Origin: PNAI01 sp035501735
GTDB taxonomy: Bacteria; Pseudomonadota; Alphaproteobacteria; Rhizobiales; Xanthobacteraceae
NCBI GenBank assembly: GCA_035501735.1
Contig: DATJVR010000087.1
Span: 6,012 to 70,011 of the forward strand
Direction: 5' to 3'
DNA: 64,000 nt
Made by a program: the position numbers and the translations under genes. Below the pieces are notes generated by a model. It was given only the letters and a program-made list of their open reading frames with translations, did no database searches and was not told the DNA's origin. This document shows, one piece after another, positions 34,539-44,105 of this stretch (positions are counted from its first letter, which is position 1; every line of letters starts with the position of its first letter).

Positions 34539-36173
34539 ATGCTCCACGTCACGCTCTTCGTCGAATTCCTGCGTTCGCGCCCGCAGTTGACGGTCTGGGC
34601 GATGGCGCTGTTGCAGGGCCTGCTCTGGACGCTGGTGCCGACCTTTTTCTTTTCGGCGCCGCCCGGCCAACTCCCCGAGGCCATCGCGGTCGGTCACGAA
34701 TTCCAGCTCGGCACCTATTTGGGCCCGCCGCTCGCCTATTGGTTGGCCGACCTCGCGTTTTATGCCGGCCGCTTCGGCGTCTACCTGCTCGCGCAGGTCT
34801 GCGTCGTGGTGACCTATTGGGCGGTATTTCAACTCGGCACGGCCATCGTCGGTGCGCGCCATGCCGCGCTGGCAGTGGTGCTCATGGGCGGCGTCTACGT
34901 TTTCACCGTACCGACGCCGGAGTTCGGCCCTTCGGTGCTGGCGATGGCGCTTTGGGCGCTCGCGCTGCTGCATTATTGGCGCGCTGCAGGGCAGGGGCGT
35001 TTCGTCTACTGGTTCGCGCTCGGCCTCGATCTCGGGTTGCTGGTGTTCACGAGCTACGCGTCGATCGTCCTGCTCGTGCTTCTGCTGGTTTACATGCTGA
35101 TCGATGACCGGCGGCGCTTGTTGTTCACCGATATCGGACCCTGGATCGCCGCCATCGTCATTATGCTCTTCGTATTCCCGCTCTTGATCTGGCTCGATCA
35201 TCCGCGCGGCGCCGCGTTGTCGCCGGCCGCGATGAGCATCCAGCTCAGTCCGATGTCGGGAGTGCGCCTGCTCGGATGGTTGCTTGCCGCGCACGCCGGA
35301 CTGGTCATTCTGATCCTGCTCGGTTTTGGTTTTCCAGCGCTGCAGCGCGGCCCCACGCCGACCGTCGATCGCGCGCCGGTTGATCCTGACGCCAGGTTCT
35401 TCGTCTATTTCTTTGCGCTCGCGCCCGCCGCCGCCTTTATCGTGTTCGCAATGTTCGTCGGCGGCCCGGCGCCAATTCCAACGGCGCCGCTTGTCGTGCT
35501 GTCCGGACTCGCCGTGATGGCGGCTGCGCCGGACAGTGTGCGGCTCGTGCATCAACGCCTCGCCGGATATGTCTGGGCCGGCATCGTCGTCGGGCTCCCG
35601 CTGCTTGCGATCGCCGCAGTCACCGCGCTCCCATGGATCTATCCGCTTGAGCTGGGCGTCAGCGCGCCTGCCACCGACATGGGCCGTTTCTTCGCCGAAA
35701 GCTTCCAGCGCCGCACCGGTCGGCCGCTCGCGATTGTGGCCGGCGACGAGCAGACCGCCGCGCTTGTCGCGCTCGCCGCGCCGAGCCGCCCGAGCCTCTA
35801 TGTCGACGCCGCGCCCGAGCGCACGCCGTGGGTGAGCAAGCAGGACATCGAGACCAAGGGTGCGGTGGTGGTGTGGCCGACGACCGACACGGCCGGCACT
35901 CCGCCGCCGTCGATCAAGGCGAACTTCCCCGGCCTCGTGCCCGATGTGCCGCGCTCGTTCCCGCGCATGGTGCAGGGCCGCCAGACGCTCATTCGCATCG
36001 GCTGGGGCGTGATCCGCCCGCGCGGCAGCGCGACCGAAACGCCGCCGGTACCGCCGCAGACCGTACCGCCGACCCCGCCGCTGCCGCCGCCGAAACCTCA
36101 GCCCCAATCGCAGCCGAAGCCGCAACCGCAGCAACATCCGCAGCCGCCGCTGCGTCAGCAGCGCCAGCGTTGA
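34539..36173 (+). CDS. GT39-like (ArnT/PMT-type) membrane glycosyltransferase
   Basis: 544-residue protein with about 10-12 hydrophobic spans up to residue 390. A periplasmic-like domain follows (FFAESFQRRTGRPLAIVAGD onwards) and then a Pro/Gln-rich tail from about residue 503 to the end, built of PPxPP and PKPQPQ units. The region FQLGTYLGPPLAYWLADLAF resembles the first loop of GT39 enzymes, but the expected acidic pair is not obvious. I therefore call it GT39-like and not more. Such enzymes move sugars from polyprenyl phosphate; a GT2 that could make that donor is at 52.1 kb. Confidence 0.65.
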   Translation: MLHVTLFVEFLRSRPQLTVWAMALLQGLLWTLVPTFFFSAPPGQLPEAIAVGHEFQLGTYLGPPLAYWLADLAFYAGRFGVYLLAQVCVVVTYWAVFQLGTAIVGARHAALAVVLMGGVYVFTVPTPEFGPSVLAMALWALALLHYWRAAGQGRFVYWFALGLDLGLLVFTSYASIVLLVLLLVYMLIDDRRRLLFTDIGPWIAAIVIMLFVFPLLIWLDHPRGAALSPAAMSIQLSPMSGVRLLGWLLAAHAGLVILILLGFGFPALQRGPTPTVDRAPVDPDARFFVYFFALAPAAAFIVFAMFVGGPAPIPTAPLVVLSGLAVMAAAPDSVRLVHQRLAGYVWAGIVVGLPLLAIAAVTALPWIYPLELGVSAPATDMGRFFAESFQRRTGRPLAIVAGDEQTAALVALAAPSRPSLYVDAAPERTPWVSKQDIETKGAVVVWPTTDTAGTPPPSIKANFPGLVPDVPRSFPRMVQGRQTLIRIGWGVIRPRGSATETPPVPPQTVPPTPPLPPPKPQPQSQPKPQPQQHPQPPLRQQRQR

Positions 36174-36187
36174 GTTGAAGCCAGGCG

Positions 36188-37192
36188 CTAGTGATAGCCT
36201 TCGCCGTGGCGCACCTTGCCGCGGAACAGCCAATAGACGAACCCGGTATACACCAGCACGAGCGGCAGCAGGAACAGCGTGCCGATCAGCATGAAAATCT
36301 GGCTGGCCGGCGCCGCCGCCGTTTGCCAGATCGTGAGTGTCGGCGGAACGAGATACGGGAACGATGAGATCACCAGCCCGAGATAGCCGAGCAGGAACAG
36401 CCCGATCGTGCCGAGGAACGGCAACACTTCGCGATCGGTTTCGAGCCACCGCCACGTGGCGACGCTCAGCAGCGCGGTGACGGCAGGAACCGGCCACAGG
36501 AAATAGATGTTCGGTATCGAGAACCAGCGCTCCGCGATGCGCACAAACGAAACCGGCGTCCACAGGCTGACGATGGCCATGAACGTCAGCACCACGATGA
36601 GCAGCTGCTTGGCATGCGTCCGCGCGCGCTTTGCGACGGCCCCGTCGGTCTTCATGACGAGCCAGGTGGCGCCGAGCAGGCCGTAGCCCGCGATGATGCC
36701 GAGCCCGCACAGCGCGGCGAACGGCGTCGCCCAGTCGAATGGCCCGCCCGCGAACGCGCCGTTCTCGATCTTGATGCCCTGGATCAATCCGCCGAGGATG
36801 ATTCCCTGGCAGAGCGCTGCGACCATCGATCCTCCGGCGAACGCGTAGTTCCAGAGATATTTGCTGGTCCGCGCCACCGAACGGAATTCGAACGCCACCC
36901 CGCGCAGCACCAGCGCAAGCAGCATCATCATCATCGGCAGGTAGAGCGCCGGCATGATGCTCGCATAGGCGCGCGGAAACGCCACCCACAAGCCCCCGCC
37001 GCCGAGGATCAGCCAGGTTTCGTTGCCGTCCCAAAACGGCGCGACCGAATTCATCATCTGGTCGCGTTCCGAATCGTCCTGCGCGAACGGGAACAGAATC
37101 CCGATGCCAAGATCGAATCCGTCGAGGATGACGTACATCGCAACGGCTGTTCCGATCAGCGCGGCCCAGATCACCGGAAGATACCATTCCAT
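36188..37192 (-). CDS. cydB: Cytochrome bd-type quinol oxidase subunit II
   Basis: 334-residue membrane protein with about nine spans. It begins MEWYLPVIWAALIGTAVAMY and continues with YVILDGFDLGIGILFPFAQ, the CydB hallmark. GNETWLILGGGGLWVAFPRAYA lies near residue 55. The GGGGG ribosome-binding site precedes ATG 37192; the open frame continues farther upstream into cydA sequence but this start matches the family. Forms the oxidase with CydA, encoded 14 bp upstream. No cydX-sized gene follows: the next gene ends 14 bp away on the other strand. Confidence 0.95.
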   Translation of the reverse strand: MEWYLPVIWAALIGTAVAMYVILDGFDLGIGILFPFAQDDSERDQMMNSVAPFWDGNETWLILGGGGLWVAFPRAYASIMPALYLPMMMMLLALVLRGVAFEFRSVARTSKYLWNYAFAGGSMVAALCQGIILGGLIQGIKIENGAFAGGPFDWATPFAALCGLGIIAGYGLLGATWLVMKTDGAVAKRARTHAKQLLIVVLTFMAIVSLWTPVSFVRIAERWFSIPNIYFLWPVPAVTALLSVATWRWLETDREVLPFLGTIGLFLLGYLGLVISSFPYLVPPTLTIWQTAAAPASQIFMLIGTLFLLPLVLVYTGFVYWLFRGKVRHGEGYH

Positions 37193-37206
37193 CGCCGATC
37201 CCCCGT

Positions 37207-38601
37207 TCAGTGGCTCAAGGCTTCGCGCGCGGCATCGCTCACCGACGACAGCGGCCGTCGCGGCGAACCGGCCTGCGGCGGTTCGACCGCGGGGCCTTCC
37301 ATGCCGCGCGCGATCAGCCGGTTGATGTAATAGATGCCCATCGAGAACACGACGGCATAGATCAAAACGAACAGCGCAAGCGTGGCCGCAATACTGCCGG
37401 CCGGAACAGGCGACGCCGCATCCGCCGTGCGCAGCAGGCCCTGCACCAGCCACGGCTGCCGTCCGGACTCGGTCACGATCCATCCGCTGATGATCGCGAC
37501 GAAACCGATCCACCAGCTTTGCGCAATCGCGCGCAGGTACCAGCGCGTCTCGAACAGCTTTCCGCGCCACCACAGGAGCGCGCCGAGCCAGCCGACCGCG
37601 ATCATCAGGAGGCCGATGCCGACCATGAGGCGGAACGCGAAGAAGACCGACGGCACGTACGGCCGTTCGGACGGCGGCACGCTTTTCAATCCGGGGAACA
37701 GGCCGTCGGGATCGTGCGTGAGAATGAGCGAAGCGCCTTTCGGGATCGAAATCTCATAGCGGTTGTCCTCGGCCTTTTGATCCGGCCAGGCGAACAGCAC
37801 CAGCGCGCCGGGTTTGCTGCCGTCCCAATGCCCCTCCATGGCGGCGATCTTGATGGGTTGGTGCGCGAGCGTGTTCAACCCGTGCTGATCGCCGATGAGA
37901 AGCTGTGCCGGTGCCAGTATGGCGATCAGCCAGATCGCCATGCGCATCATTGTGCGGCCCTCCTCGACGTGTCGGCCGGCAACGAGGTAGCGCGCGCCGA
38001 CCGCAAGCACGACGAACGCCGTCGTCAGATAGGCCGCCGTCACCATGTGCATGAGCCGGTAGGGAAAGCTCGGATTGAAAATCGCGACGAGCCAATCCAC
38101 CGGGTAGGCGATGCCGTCGCGCATCTCGTAGCCGGACGGCGTCTGCATCCAGGAATTCGCCGAGAGTATCCAAAACGCCGACATCGCCGTGCCGGCCGCG
38201 ACGAACACCGCGGCCATCGTTTGCAGCCACGGCGGCACGCGGTTCCAGCCGAACAGCAGCACGCCGAGGAACGTTGCTTCCAGGTAGAACGCGGTCATCA
38301 CCTCGTAGCCGATCAGCGGCCCGACCACGTTGCCGACCATGAGCGAGAACCGGCTCCAGTTGGTGCCGAACTGATAGGACAGCACGATGCCGGAGACCAC
38401 GCCCATCGCGAACGAAACGGCGAAAATCTTCGTCCAGAATCGCGCCAGCGCGTGATAGCGCTCGGTGCCGGTCTTCAGCCACATCACCATCAGCGTGGCG
38501 ATATAGGCCGACAGTCCGATGGTGAAACTCGGGAAGATGATGTGAAACGTGACCGTGAAGGCGAATTGAATGCGAGCCAGCAATACAGGGTCGAAGTCCA
38601 T
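37207..38601 (-). CDS. cydA: Cytochrome bd-type quinol oxidase subunit I (CioA-like)
   Basis: 464-residue subunit carrying the haem groups. The N-terminus LLARIQFAFTVTFHIIFPSF includes the haem-ligand His. IGYEVMTAFYLEATFLGVLLFG and GDQHGLNTLAHQPIKIAAME supply conserved Glu and the Q-loop entrance, and VTESGRQPWLVQGLLRT is the family's GRQPW motif. It is shorter than the E. coli subunit and has a short Q-loop, as in cyanide-insensitive CioA. AAGGATCC precedes the ATG. Terminal oxidase for low oxygen or stress, taking electrons from quinol before bc1. Confidence 0.95.
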   Translation of the reverse strand: MDFDPVLLARIQFAFTVTFHIIFPSFTIGLSAYIATLMVMWLKTGTERYHALARFWTKIFAVSFAMGVVSGIVLSYQFGTNWSRFSLMVGNVVGPLIGYEVMTAFYLEATFLGVLLFGWNRVPPWLQTMAAVFVAAGTAMSAFWILSANSWMQTPSGYEMRDGIAYPVDWLVAIFNPSFPYRLMHMVTAAYLTTAFVVLAVGARYLVAGRHVEEGRTMMRMAIWLIAILAPAQLLIGDQHGLNTLAHQPIKIAAMEGHWDGSKPGALVLFAWPDQKAEDNRYEISIPKGASLILTHDPDGLFPGLKSVPPSERPYVPSVFFAFRLMVGIGLLMIAVGWLGALLWWRGKLFETRWYLRAIAQSWWIGFVAIISGWIVTESGRQPWLVQGLLRTADAASPVPAGSIAATLALFVLIYAVVFSMGIYYINRLIARGMEGPAVEPPQAGSPRRPLSSVSDAAREALSH

Positions 38602-38754
38602 GGCCTATGGATCCTTCAATGCGAGTCCGGGTACCACTGCTCTCAACGCGTACTCTTAACGCGCCCGATCACCCCCAGTTTCCGGCTGGCAGCACTGACA
38701 CCACTAACACCTATGAATGACTCGATTTGAAAAAATGCAACCAGTAATTGCGAC

Positions 38755-39588
38755 TTATGCACGCGGCGAATCGGCGAGCGCCTTTTTGATCGCGAGAAAA
38801 TCGCGCCATGCGTGCCGTTTCGCAAGTGGAGAGCGCAACAGATAGGCCGGATGCAGCGTCGGCATGGCGCGAATATCGCGCGTGCCGGTGTTGAACGTGA
38901 ACCAGCGCCCGCGCAGCTTCAAAATTCCCTCCTTGAGATTGAGCAGCGTCTGCGCCGACGGACCGCCCAGGCACACCAGCACGTCTGGATCGCACAAGGC
39001 GATCTGCCGCAGCAGGAACGGCAGGCAGATCGCCGCCTCCTGCGGCGTCGGCGTGCGGTTTCCCGGCGGCCGCCAAGGCACGATGTTGGCGATGTAGACC
39101 TTGGTGCGGTCGAGCCCGATCGCCGCCAGCATGCGGTCGAGCAGCTGGCCCGAGCGGCCGACGAACGGCAGCCCCTGCTTGTCCTCTTCGTAGCCCGGCG
39201 CTTCGCCCACGAACATGATGCGCGCTTTCGGATTGCCGTCGGCGAATACCAGTTGCGTAGCGGTTGCCTTCAGCGCGCAGCCTTCGAATCGGTCGAGAAT
39301 CGCGCGCAACGCGTCGAGCGTAGCGGCACTGCGCGCGGCCTCGCGCGCCGCCATCACCGCGGCGTCGGGCGCGAGCGGCGCAGCCGCGATCCGAGAACTC
39401 CCTTCCGCGGTTTCCAACCTCTTTCCTCCGCCCTTGGCGGGGAGGGTCGGGGAGGGCGGCAATGTCTTTGCCCCCGGCGCGACCGGCGTCAAATAATCAT
39501 GCGCCACTTCATCCAGCGCCATATCCACACCCGCCTCGCCATAGAAGAGGAGCAATTCGCGGGCGGCCTTGGCGTGATCAGGCATCAT
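38755..39588 (-). CDS. Uracil-DNA glycosylase (family 4-like)
   Basis: 277-residue glycosylase that removes uracil from DNA. The active-site motif is MFVGEAPGYEEDKQGLPFVG followed by RSGQLLDRML, and the second motif is MPTLHPAYLLR. The position of the family 4 N-terminal iron-sulfur motif reads FEGCALKATATQLVF: only one Cys is there, and others lie in AICLPFLLRQIALC and VLVCLGG. Residues about 42-58 (LPPSPTLPAKGGG) are encoded by a GC-rich palindrome of the kind seen elsewhere in the window, inserted in frame in the linker before the catalytic domain. Last gene before the cydAB upstream region. Confidence 0.9.
   Translation of the reverse strand: MMPDHAKAARELLLFYGEAGVDMALDEVAHDYLTPVAPGAKTLPPSPTLPAKGGGKRLETAEGSSRIAAAPLAPDAAVMAAREAARSAATLDALRAILDRFEGCALKATATQLVFADGNPKARIMFVGEAPGYEEDKQGLPFVGRSGQLLDRMLAAIGLDRTKVYIANIVPWRPPGNRTPTPQEAAICLPFLLRQIALCDPDVLVCLGGPSAQTLLNLKEGILKLRGRWFTFNTGTRDIRAMPTLHPAYLLRSPLAKRHAWRDFLAIKKALADSPRA
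39415..39465 (-). repeat. Palindromic repeat inserted in the glycosylase gene
   Basis: On the reverse strand the segment reads GCCCTCCCCGACCCTCCCCG then CCAAGGGCGGAGGAAAG. It has the same composition and order as the palindromes beside the DUF559 gene (CCCGACCCCTCCCCGCAAGG then GGGAGGGG), though the arms are decayed. It stays in frame and is translated as TLPPSPTLPAKGGGK, close to the PTPDPSPQGGGEK made by the copy at 60641-60683. Confidence 0.7.
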
Positions 39589-39762
39589 GGTGCCTTATAC
39601 GACGATGCCGACATGGTGTGAAACGGCAGCGCTGCATCGGCATGACCGACGCGACCGGGCCGCGCTCGCCGCGCAGCTCACCGAGCCTGCATCCTGTTGA
39701 AACGTGCGGTTTCTGCGCCCGCGCGATAGACATCCGCCGCCTTTTCCACTGGTATGCGAGGC

Positions 39763-41415
39763 ATGAGCACGCCCGAGCAGCCCGCCCGCGAGGCAATGGA
39801 ATTCGATGTCGTCATTGTCGGCGCGGGACCTGCCGGCCTCGCGGCCGCCATCCGGCTCAAGCAGATATCCGCCGATGTCAGCGTGGTGGTGGTCGAGAAG
39901 GGCTCGGAGGTCGGCGCGCACATTCTCTCCGGAGCGGTGATCGATCCGATCGCGCTCGACCGCCTGTTGCCCGGGTGGCGCAACGAGGACACGCCGATCA
40001 AGACCGCGGTCACCAGCGACCGCTTCTACTGGCTCGGCGAATCCGGCGCGCTGCGGCTGCCGAACATCTTGCTGCCGCCGCTCATGGGCAACCACGGCAA
40101 TTTCGTCGTCTCGCTCGGCAACGTCTGCCGCTGGCTCGCGCAGAAAGCCGAAGCGCTCGGCGTCGAAATCTATCCCGGCTTTGCCGCAACGGAAGTTCTC
40201 TACGACGGCGATGCGGTCGCCGGCATCGCCACCGGCGACATGGGCATTGCCAAGGATGGCAAGCACAAGGACAGCTTCACCCGCGGCATGGAGCTGCGCG
40301 CGAAATACACGCTGTTCGCCGAAGGCGCGCGCGGCAGCCTGTCGAAGACGTTGCTCGCGCATTTCAATCTCGACGCGAAATGCGAACCGCAGAAATTCGG
40401 CATCGGCCTGAAGGAGCTTTGGCAGGTCGCGCCGGAGAAGCACCGGCGCGGGCTCGTGCAGCACAGCTTCGGCTGGCCGCTCGACAATTCCACCGGCGGC
40501 GGATCGTTCCTCTATCATCTCGACGAAAACCTGGTGTCGGTCGGCTTTGTCGTTCATCTCAATTACCAGAATCCGTATCTGTCGCCGTTCGAGGAGTTCC
40601 AGCGCTTCAAGACCCATCCGCTGGTGCGCGCGACCTTCGCGGGCGGCAAGCGCATCGCCTATGGCGCCCGCGCGCTCACCGAAGGCGGGTACCAGTCCGT
40701 CCCGAAGCTCGTCTTTCCCGGCGGCGCCCTGATCGGCTGCGCGGCCGGTTTCATGAACGTGCCGCGCATCAAGGGCAGCCACAACGCGATGCTGTCCGGC
40801 ATGCTCGCGGCTGAGCATAGCGCGGCCGCACTGAAAGCGGGCCGTGCCCGCGATGAGCTTGCCGATTACGAAACCGCCTGGCGCTCCTCCGACATCGGCC
40901 GCGATCTGTGGCGGGTGCGGAACGCCAAGCCTCTGTGGTCGAAGCTCGGGACCGTGCTCGGCATCGCCGCCGGCGGCCTCGACATGTGGGCCAACACGGT
41001 CGGCATTCCGCTGTTCGCCACGCTGCGCCACGGCAAGCCGGACTGCGATACGCTGCTGCCCGCGGCGCGATGTGCGTCCATCGCCTATGCGAAGCCCGAC
41101 GGCAAGCTCACCTTCGACCGCCTGTCCTCGGTCTTCGTCTCGAATACCAACCATGAGGAGGACCAGCCGCCCCACCTCAAAGTCGCCGACATGGGCCTGC
41201 AGAAATCCTCCGAGCACGACGTCTATGCCGGCCCGTCCCAGCGCTATTGCCCGGCCGGCGTGTACGAATGGGTGGAGGAGGGCGGCAATCCGCGCTTCGT
41301 GATCAACGCGCAGAACTGCGTCCATTGCAAAACCTGCGACATCAAGGACCCGAACCGGAACATCACCTGGGTCCCGCCCGAAGGCGGCGGTGGACCGAAT
41401 TATCAGAACATGTGA
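39763..41415 (+). CDS. Electron transfer flavoprotein-ubiquinone oxidoreductase
   Basis: 550-residue membrane-associated flavoprotein that passes electrons from ETF (fatty-acid and amino-acid oxidation) to ubiquinone. FAD binding is shown by DVVIVGAGPAGLAAAIRLKQ. The central quinone-binding region contains YQSVPKLVFPGGALIGCAAG, and a C-terminal 4Fe-4S has NCVHCKTCDIKDPNRNITW (C-x2-C-x2-C). It ends GGGPNYQNM as in the family. The start may be ATG 39763 or ATG 39754; neither has a clear ribosome-binding site. Confidence 0.95.
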   Translation: MSTPEQPAREAMEFDVVIVGAGPAGLAAAIRLKQISADVSVVVVEKGSEVGAHILSGAVIDPIALDRLLPGWRNEDTPIKTAVTSDRFYWLGESGALRLPNILLPPLMGNHGNFVVSLGNVCRWLAQKAEALGVEIYPGFAATEVLYDGDAVAGIATGDMGIAKDGKHKDSFTRGMELRAKYTLFAEGARGSLSKTLLAHFNLDAKCEPQKFGIGLKELWQVAPEKHRRGLVQHSFGWPLDNSTGGGSFLYHLDENLVSVGFVVHLNYQNPYLSPFEEFQRFKTHPLVRATFAGGKRIAYGARALTEGGYQSVPKLVFPGGALIGCAAGFMNVPRIKGSHNAMLSGMLAAEHSAAALKAGRARDELADYETAWRSSDIGRDLWRVRNAKPLWSKLGTVLGIAAGGLDMWANTVGIPLFATLRHGKPDCDTLLPAARCASIAYAKPDGKLTFDRLSSVFVSNTNHEEDQPPHLKVADMGLQKSSEHDVYAGPSQRYCPAGVYEWVEEGGNPRFVINAQNCVHCKTCDIKDPNRNITWVPPEGGGGPNYQNM

Positions 41416-41992
41416 GACATTATTTTCGTTTGTTGTTGCCCATGTCCCAATTCACGAAAAGCAATTGGGAATAATCTCTTCGCCATCGGAAAAATCTTTT
41501 CTCCTCGAATCGAACATCGAACGTTCGTTTTTTAAACGTCCTCGTCGCGCCCCAACCCAGACATCATGCCGGCATTGATTCAATTTCTACTCTGCTCAAA
41601 TGAGGCGTGACCGCGGCCGTAAAATAAGAAGAAAGTCACAGTCGCGGAATTACGATTCAAAATTTGTCTGAAGTTGTAATGCATTTATGCAATCGCGCGC
41701 CTGCGTTTACAGCGCGGTCTTGTATTTCCGACTGCCACGATATTGGCCAGCAATGATCACAACAATCGCAAAATGTAATCCATTTTCGAACCAAATGGGC
41801 GAATACTCGCTAACACCATCTTAAATCCCCTCATATCGACTCTACGTAGCTTCGCTTACTTCCGCTTCAACGCTTTTGCTTTGGCTTCATCTTGCTAGCA
41901 CGCGCGGCAGATGCATCTACGCGTGCGCCCCTAGGAGGACCGACTCGACCAGCTGAACGGCGATTGAAGATCAAACATAGGAGGGACTCACT
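41416..41992. other. AT-richer gene-free interval before the haem peroxidase
   Basis: 577 bp with no convincing gene. A weak stem CGAAC (41511-41515) / GTTCG (41523-41527) followed by TTTTTT may end the ETF-QO transcript. The remainder has lower GC than its surroundings and probably includes the peroxidase promoter. The AGGAGG at 41979-41984 is its ribosome-binding site. No named regulatory motif was found. Confidence 0.4.
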
Positions 41993-44026
41993 ATGCCGAT
42001 CAACAAAAGCAAGGTCTTGCACGACATTTTCGGCGATCAGAACGACGGACCCGATTTTTCCAGCTTCAACGGGTTCCTCAACGCCATTCTGTCCCAGCAC
42101 AATTCGCAGCATAATCCGTCGCCGCCGCCATCGCACAATCCTCCGCCCGATCCGCCGCCGTCGCACGGCCACGGCCCGACGCTGGAGTTTCGCAGCATCG
42201 ACGGTTCGGGCAACAACCTGAGCGATCCGTCGCTCAACCAGGCTGGCACTGATTTTGCCCGCGTCGGCGTGGCTCACTTCGGACCCGATGGCGATTCGAT
42301 GCTGCCGGGCCCCAATGCGCGCGAGATCAGCAATGAGGTCGTTGCCGGCCACGGTGACGATGAAAATCCGCAGGGTCTCTCCGGCATGATGTACGCCTGG
42401 GGCCAATTCATCGATCACGATCTCGATTTGGAGAAAGGCGGCACGACCCAGGACATCAGCATAACGGTGCCGGCCGACGACCCTGTCTTGCCGCCCGGAT
42501 CGACCATTCCTCTCGACCGCGTCGCCATCGATCCCGCGACCGGCAACGCTGCGCATCCGGCAACCGCGATCAACACGATCACGGGCTGGCTCGACGCCTC
42601 CATGGTCTACGGCTCCGACCAGGCCACGGCTGACAGCCTGCGCACGGCCGACGGTCATATGAAGACGTCGGTCGGCAACAACCTCCCGGTCGATCCGAAC
42701 TCTGGCTTGCCCATGGCGGGCGACGTGCGCGCGGCGGAAAATCCCGACCTCACCTCGCTGCAAACATTGTTCGTGCGCGAGCACAACTATCAGGTCGATT
42801 TGGCGCATCAGCAGCATCCGAACTGGACCGGCGACCAGCTCTATCAATACGCCAAAGCCGTCGTCACGGCCGAGATCGCGCACATCACCTACGACGAATT
42901 CCTGCCGCACCTGCTCGGCGCCAATGCGATCACTCCGTATCAGGGATACAATCCGAACGTTGATCCGACCATCACCGAGGAGTTCGAGGGCGCCGCGTAC
43001 CGCTTCGGCCACTCGATCGTCTCCGGCGCGATCGAAGGCGTCAACAATCAGGGCGTCACGACATCGTCGCAGGACCTCGCGAATGCCTTCTTCGAACCCG
43101 AAGCGACGTTTGCGGCCAACGGCGGTCCTGACGGGCTGCTGCGGCATCTGACAAACGATCCTTCCAACAAGCTCGACACCCATATCATCGACGACCTGCG
43201 GAATTTCCTTGCCGCGCCCCCCGACTTCATGGATCTGGCTGCGATCAACATCGAACGTGGCCGCGATCTCGGTCTCGGCACGCTCAACGATGCCCGGATC
43301 GCGCTCGGACTGCAGCCGTACCAGCACATCTCCGATATCACGACCAATCAGGACACGGTGAATGCGCTGAACATCGCCTACGGCGGCGACGTCAACGCCA
43401 TCGACCTGTGGGTCGGCGGCCTCGCCGAGGATCCCTCGCCCGGCGCGATGATCGGCCCGACGTTCGGGACCATCATCGCCGAGCAGTTCGAGAACCTGCG
43501 CGACGGTGATCGGCTGTTCTACGAGAACCAGGGTTTCGACGCCCAGACGCTGGCGACGATCAACAACACGACGCTCACCGACATCATCGAGCGCAATACC
43601 GACACCACCGTCATGCAGGACGATGCGTTCGTGTTTTACGACCGCCACGGCGGCACCCAGTCCGGCATGACCGCCGAAGATCCCGACGCTCCGCAGTTGG
43701 TGGTCGGCTCGAAGGGCTTCGACACGCTCATCGGCGGGCCGCAGGGCGACATGCTGGTGGCCGCGACCGGCGGCACCCAGACCATGACCGGCGGGTCGGG
43801 CGGCGACCAGTTCATCGTCGATCACAACATGACGGTGAAGATCACCGACTTCCATCCCGGTCAGGACAAGATCGTGTTCGACGACGCTGGCAGCCTCGGC
43901 TTCAGCCAGGTCCACATCAAGGCCGACCACAACAACACTGTCATTGAAGCCAATGGCAACCACATCACCTTGCTGAATGTTAATCCTCTTCAGCTGCACG
44001 CCACGGACTTCATCTACCATCACTGA
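41993..44026 (+). CDS. Animal-type haem peroxidase with RTX-like C-terminus
   Basis: 677-residue protein of the peroxidase-cyclooxygenase superfamily. The distal His142 is in GQFIDHDLDL, with the neighbouring Asp at the haem-linking position. LFVREHNYQVDLAHQ follows, and proximal His340 is in AAYRFGHSIVSG. The catalytic domain ends with NIERGRDLGLGTLNDAR. Residues about 575-677 are a glycine/aspartate-rich part (GFDTLIGGPQGDMLVAATGG, MTGGSGGDQFIVDH) ending in ITDFHPGQDKIVFDD, like type I-secreted RTX proteins. No N-terminal signal peptide. Residues 34-62 are a His/Pro-rich linker. No type I secretion genes are nearby. An excellent AGGAGG precedes it. Confidence 0.88.
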   Translation: MPINKSKVLHDIFGDQNDGPDFSSFNGFLNAILSQHNSQHNPSPPPSHNPPPDPPPSHGHGPTLEFRSIDGSGNNLSDPSLNQAGTDFARVGVAHFGPDGDSMLPGPNAREISNEVVAGHGDDENPQGLSGMMYAWGQFIDHDLDLEKGGTTQDISITVPADDPVLPPGSTIPLDRVAIDPATGNAAHPATAINTITGWLDASMVYGSDQATADSLRTADGHMKTSVGNNLPVDPNSGLPMAGDVRAAENPDLTSLQTLFVREHNYQVDLAHQQHPNWTGDQLYQYAKAVVTAEIAHITYDEFLPHLLGANAITPYQGYNPNVDPTITEEFEGAAYRFGHSIVSGAIEGVNNQGVTTSSQDLANAFFEPEATFAANGGPDGLLRHLTNDPSNKLDTHIIDDLRNFLAAPPDFMDLAAINIERGRDLGLGTLNDARIALGLQPYQHISDITTNQDTVNALNIAYGGDVNAIDLWVGGLAEDPSPGAMIGPTFGTIIAEQFENLRDGDRLFYENQGFDAQTLATINNTTLTDIIERNTDTTVMQDDAFVFYDRHGGTQSGMTAEDPDAPQLVVGSKGFDTLIGGPQGDMLVAATGGTQTMTGGSGGDQFIVDHNMTVKITDFHPGQDKIVFDDAGSLGFSQVHIKADHNNTVIEANGNHITLLNVNPLQLHATDFIYHH

Positions 44027-44105
44027 ATCGCGCGAGTGGCTCCGTTCCGCACGGAGGCCGCTCGCATCAATTTAAGAACGGGGAACGCCTGAATTGATGG
44101 GGAGG

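Noticed and set aside
36174..36187. A cydX gene after cydB
   Set aside because: Only 14 bp remain before the end of the opposite-strand gene, too short for even a small peptide.
34512..37187. A long reverse-strand frame across the GT39-like gene and cydB
   Set aside because: It runs antisense through the GT39-like gene and continues out of phase through cydB; composition is Arg/Asp/Gln-rich as expected of a shadow.
39595..41325. A 576-codon frame opposite ETF-QO
   Set aside because: Antisense shadow of a strongly supported enzyme.
41867..44023. A 718-codon frame opposite the haem peroxidase
   Set aside because: No domain or signal; the forward gene has full peroxidase motifs and an AGGAGG start.
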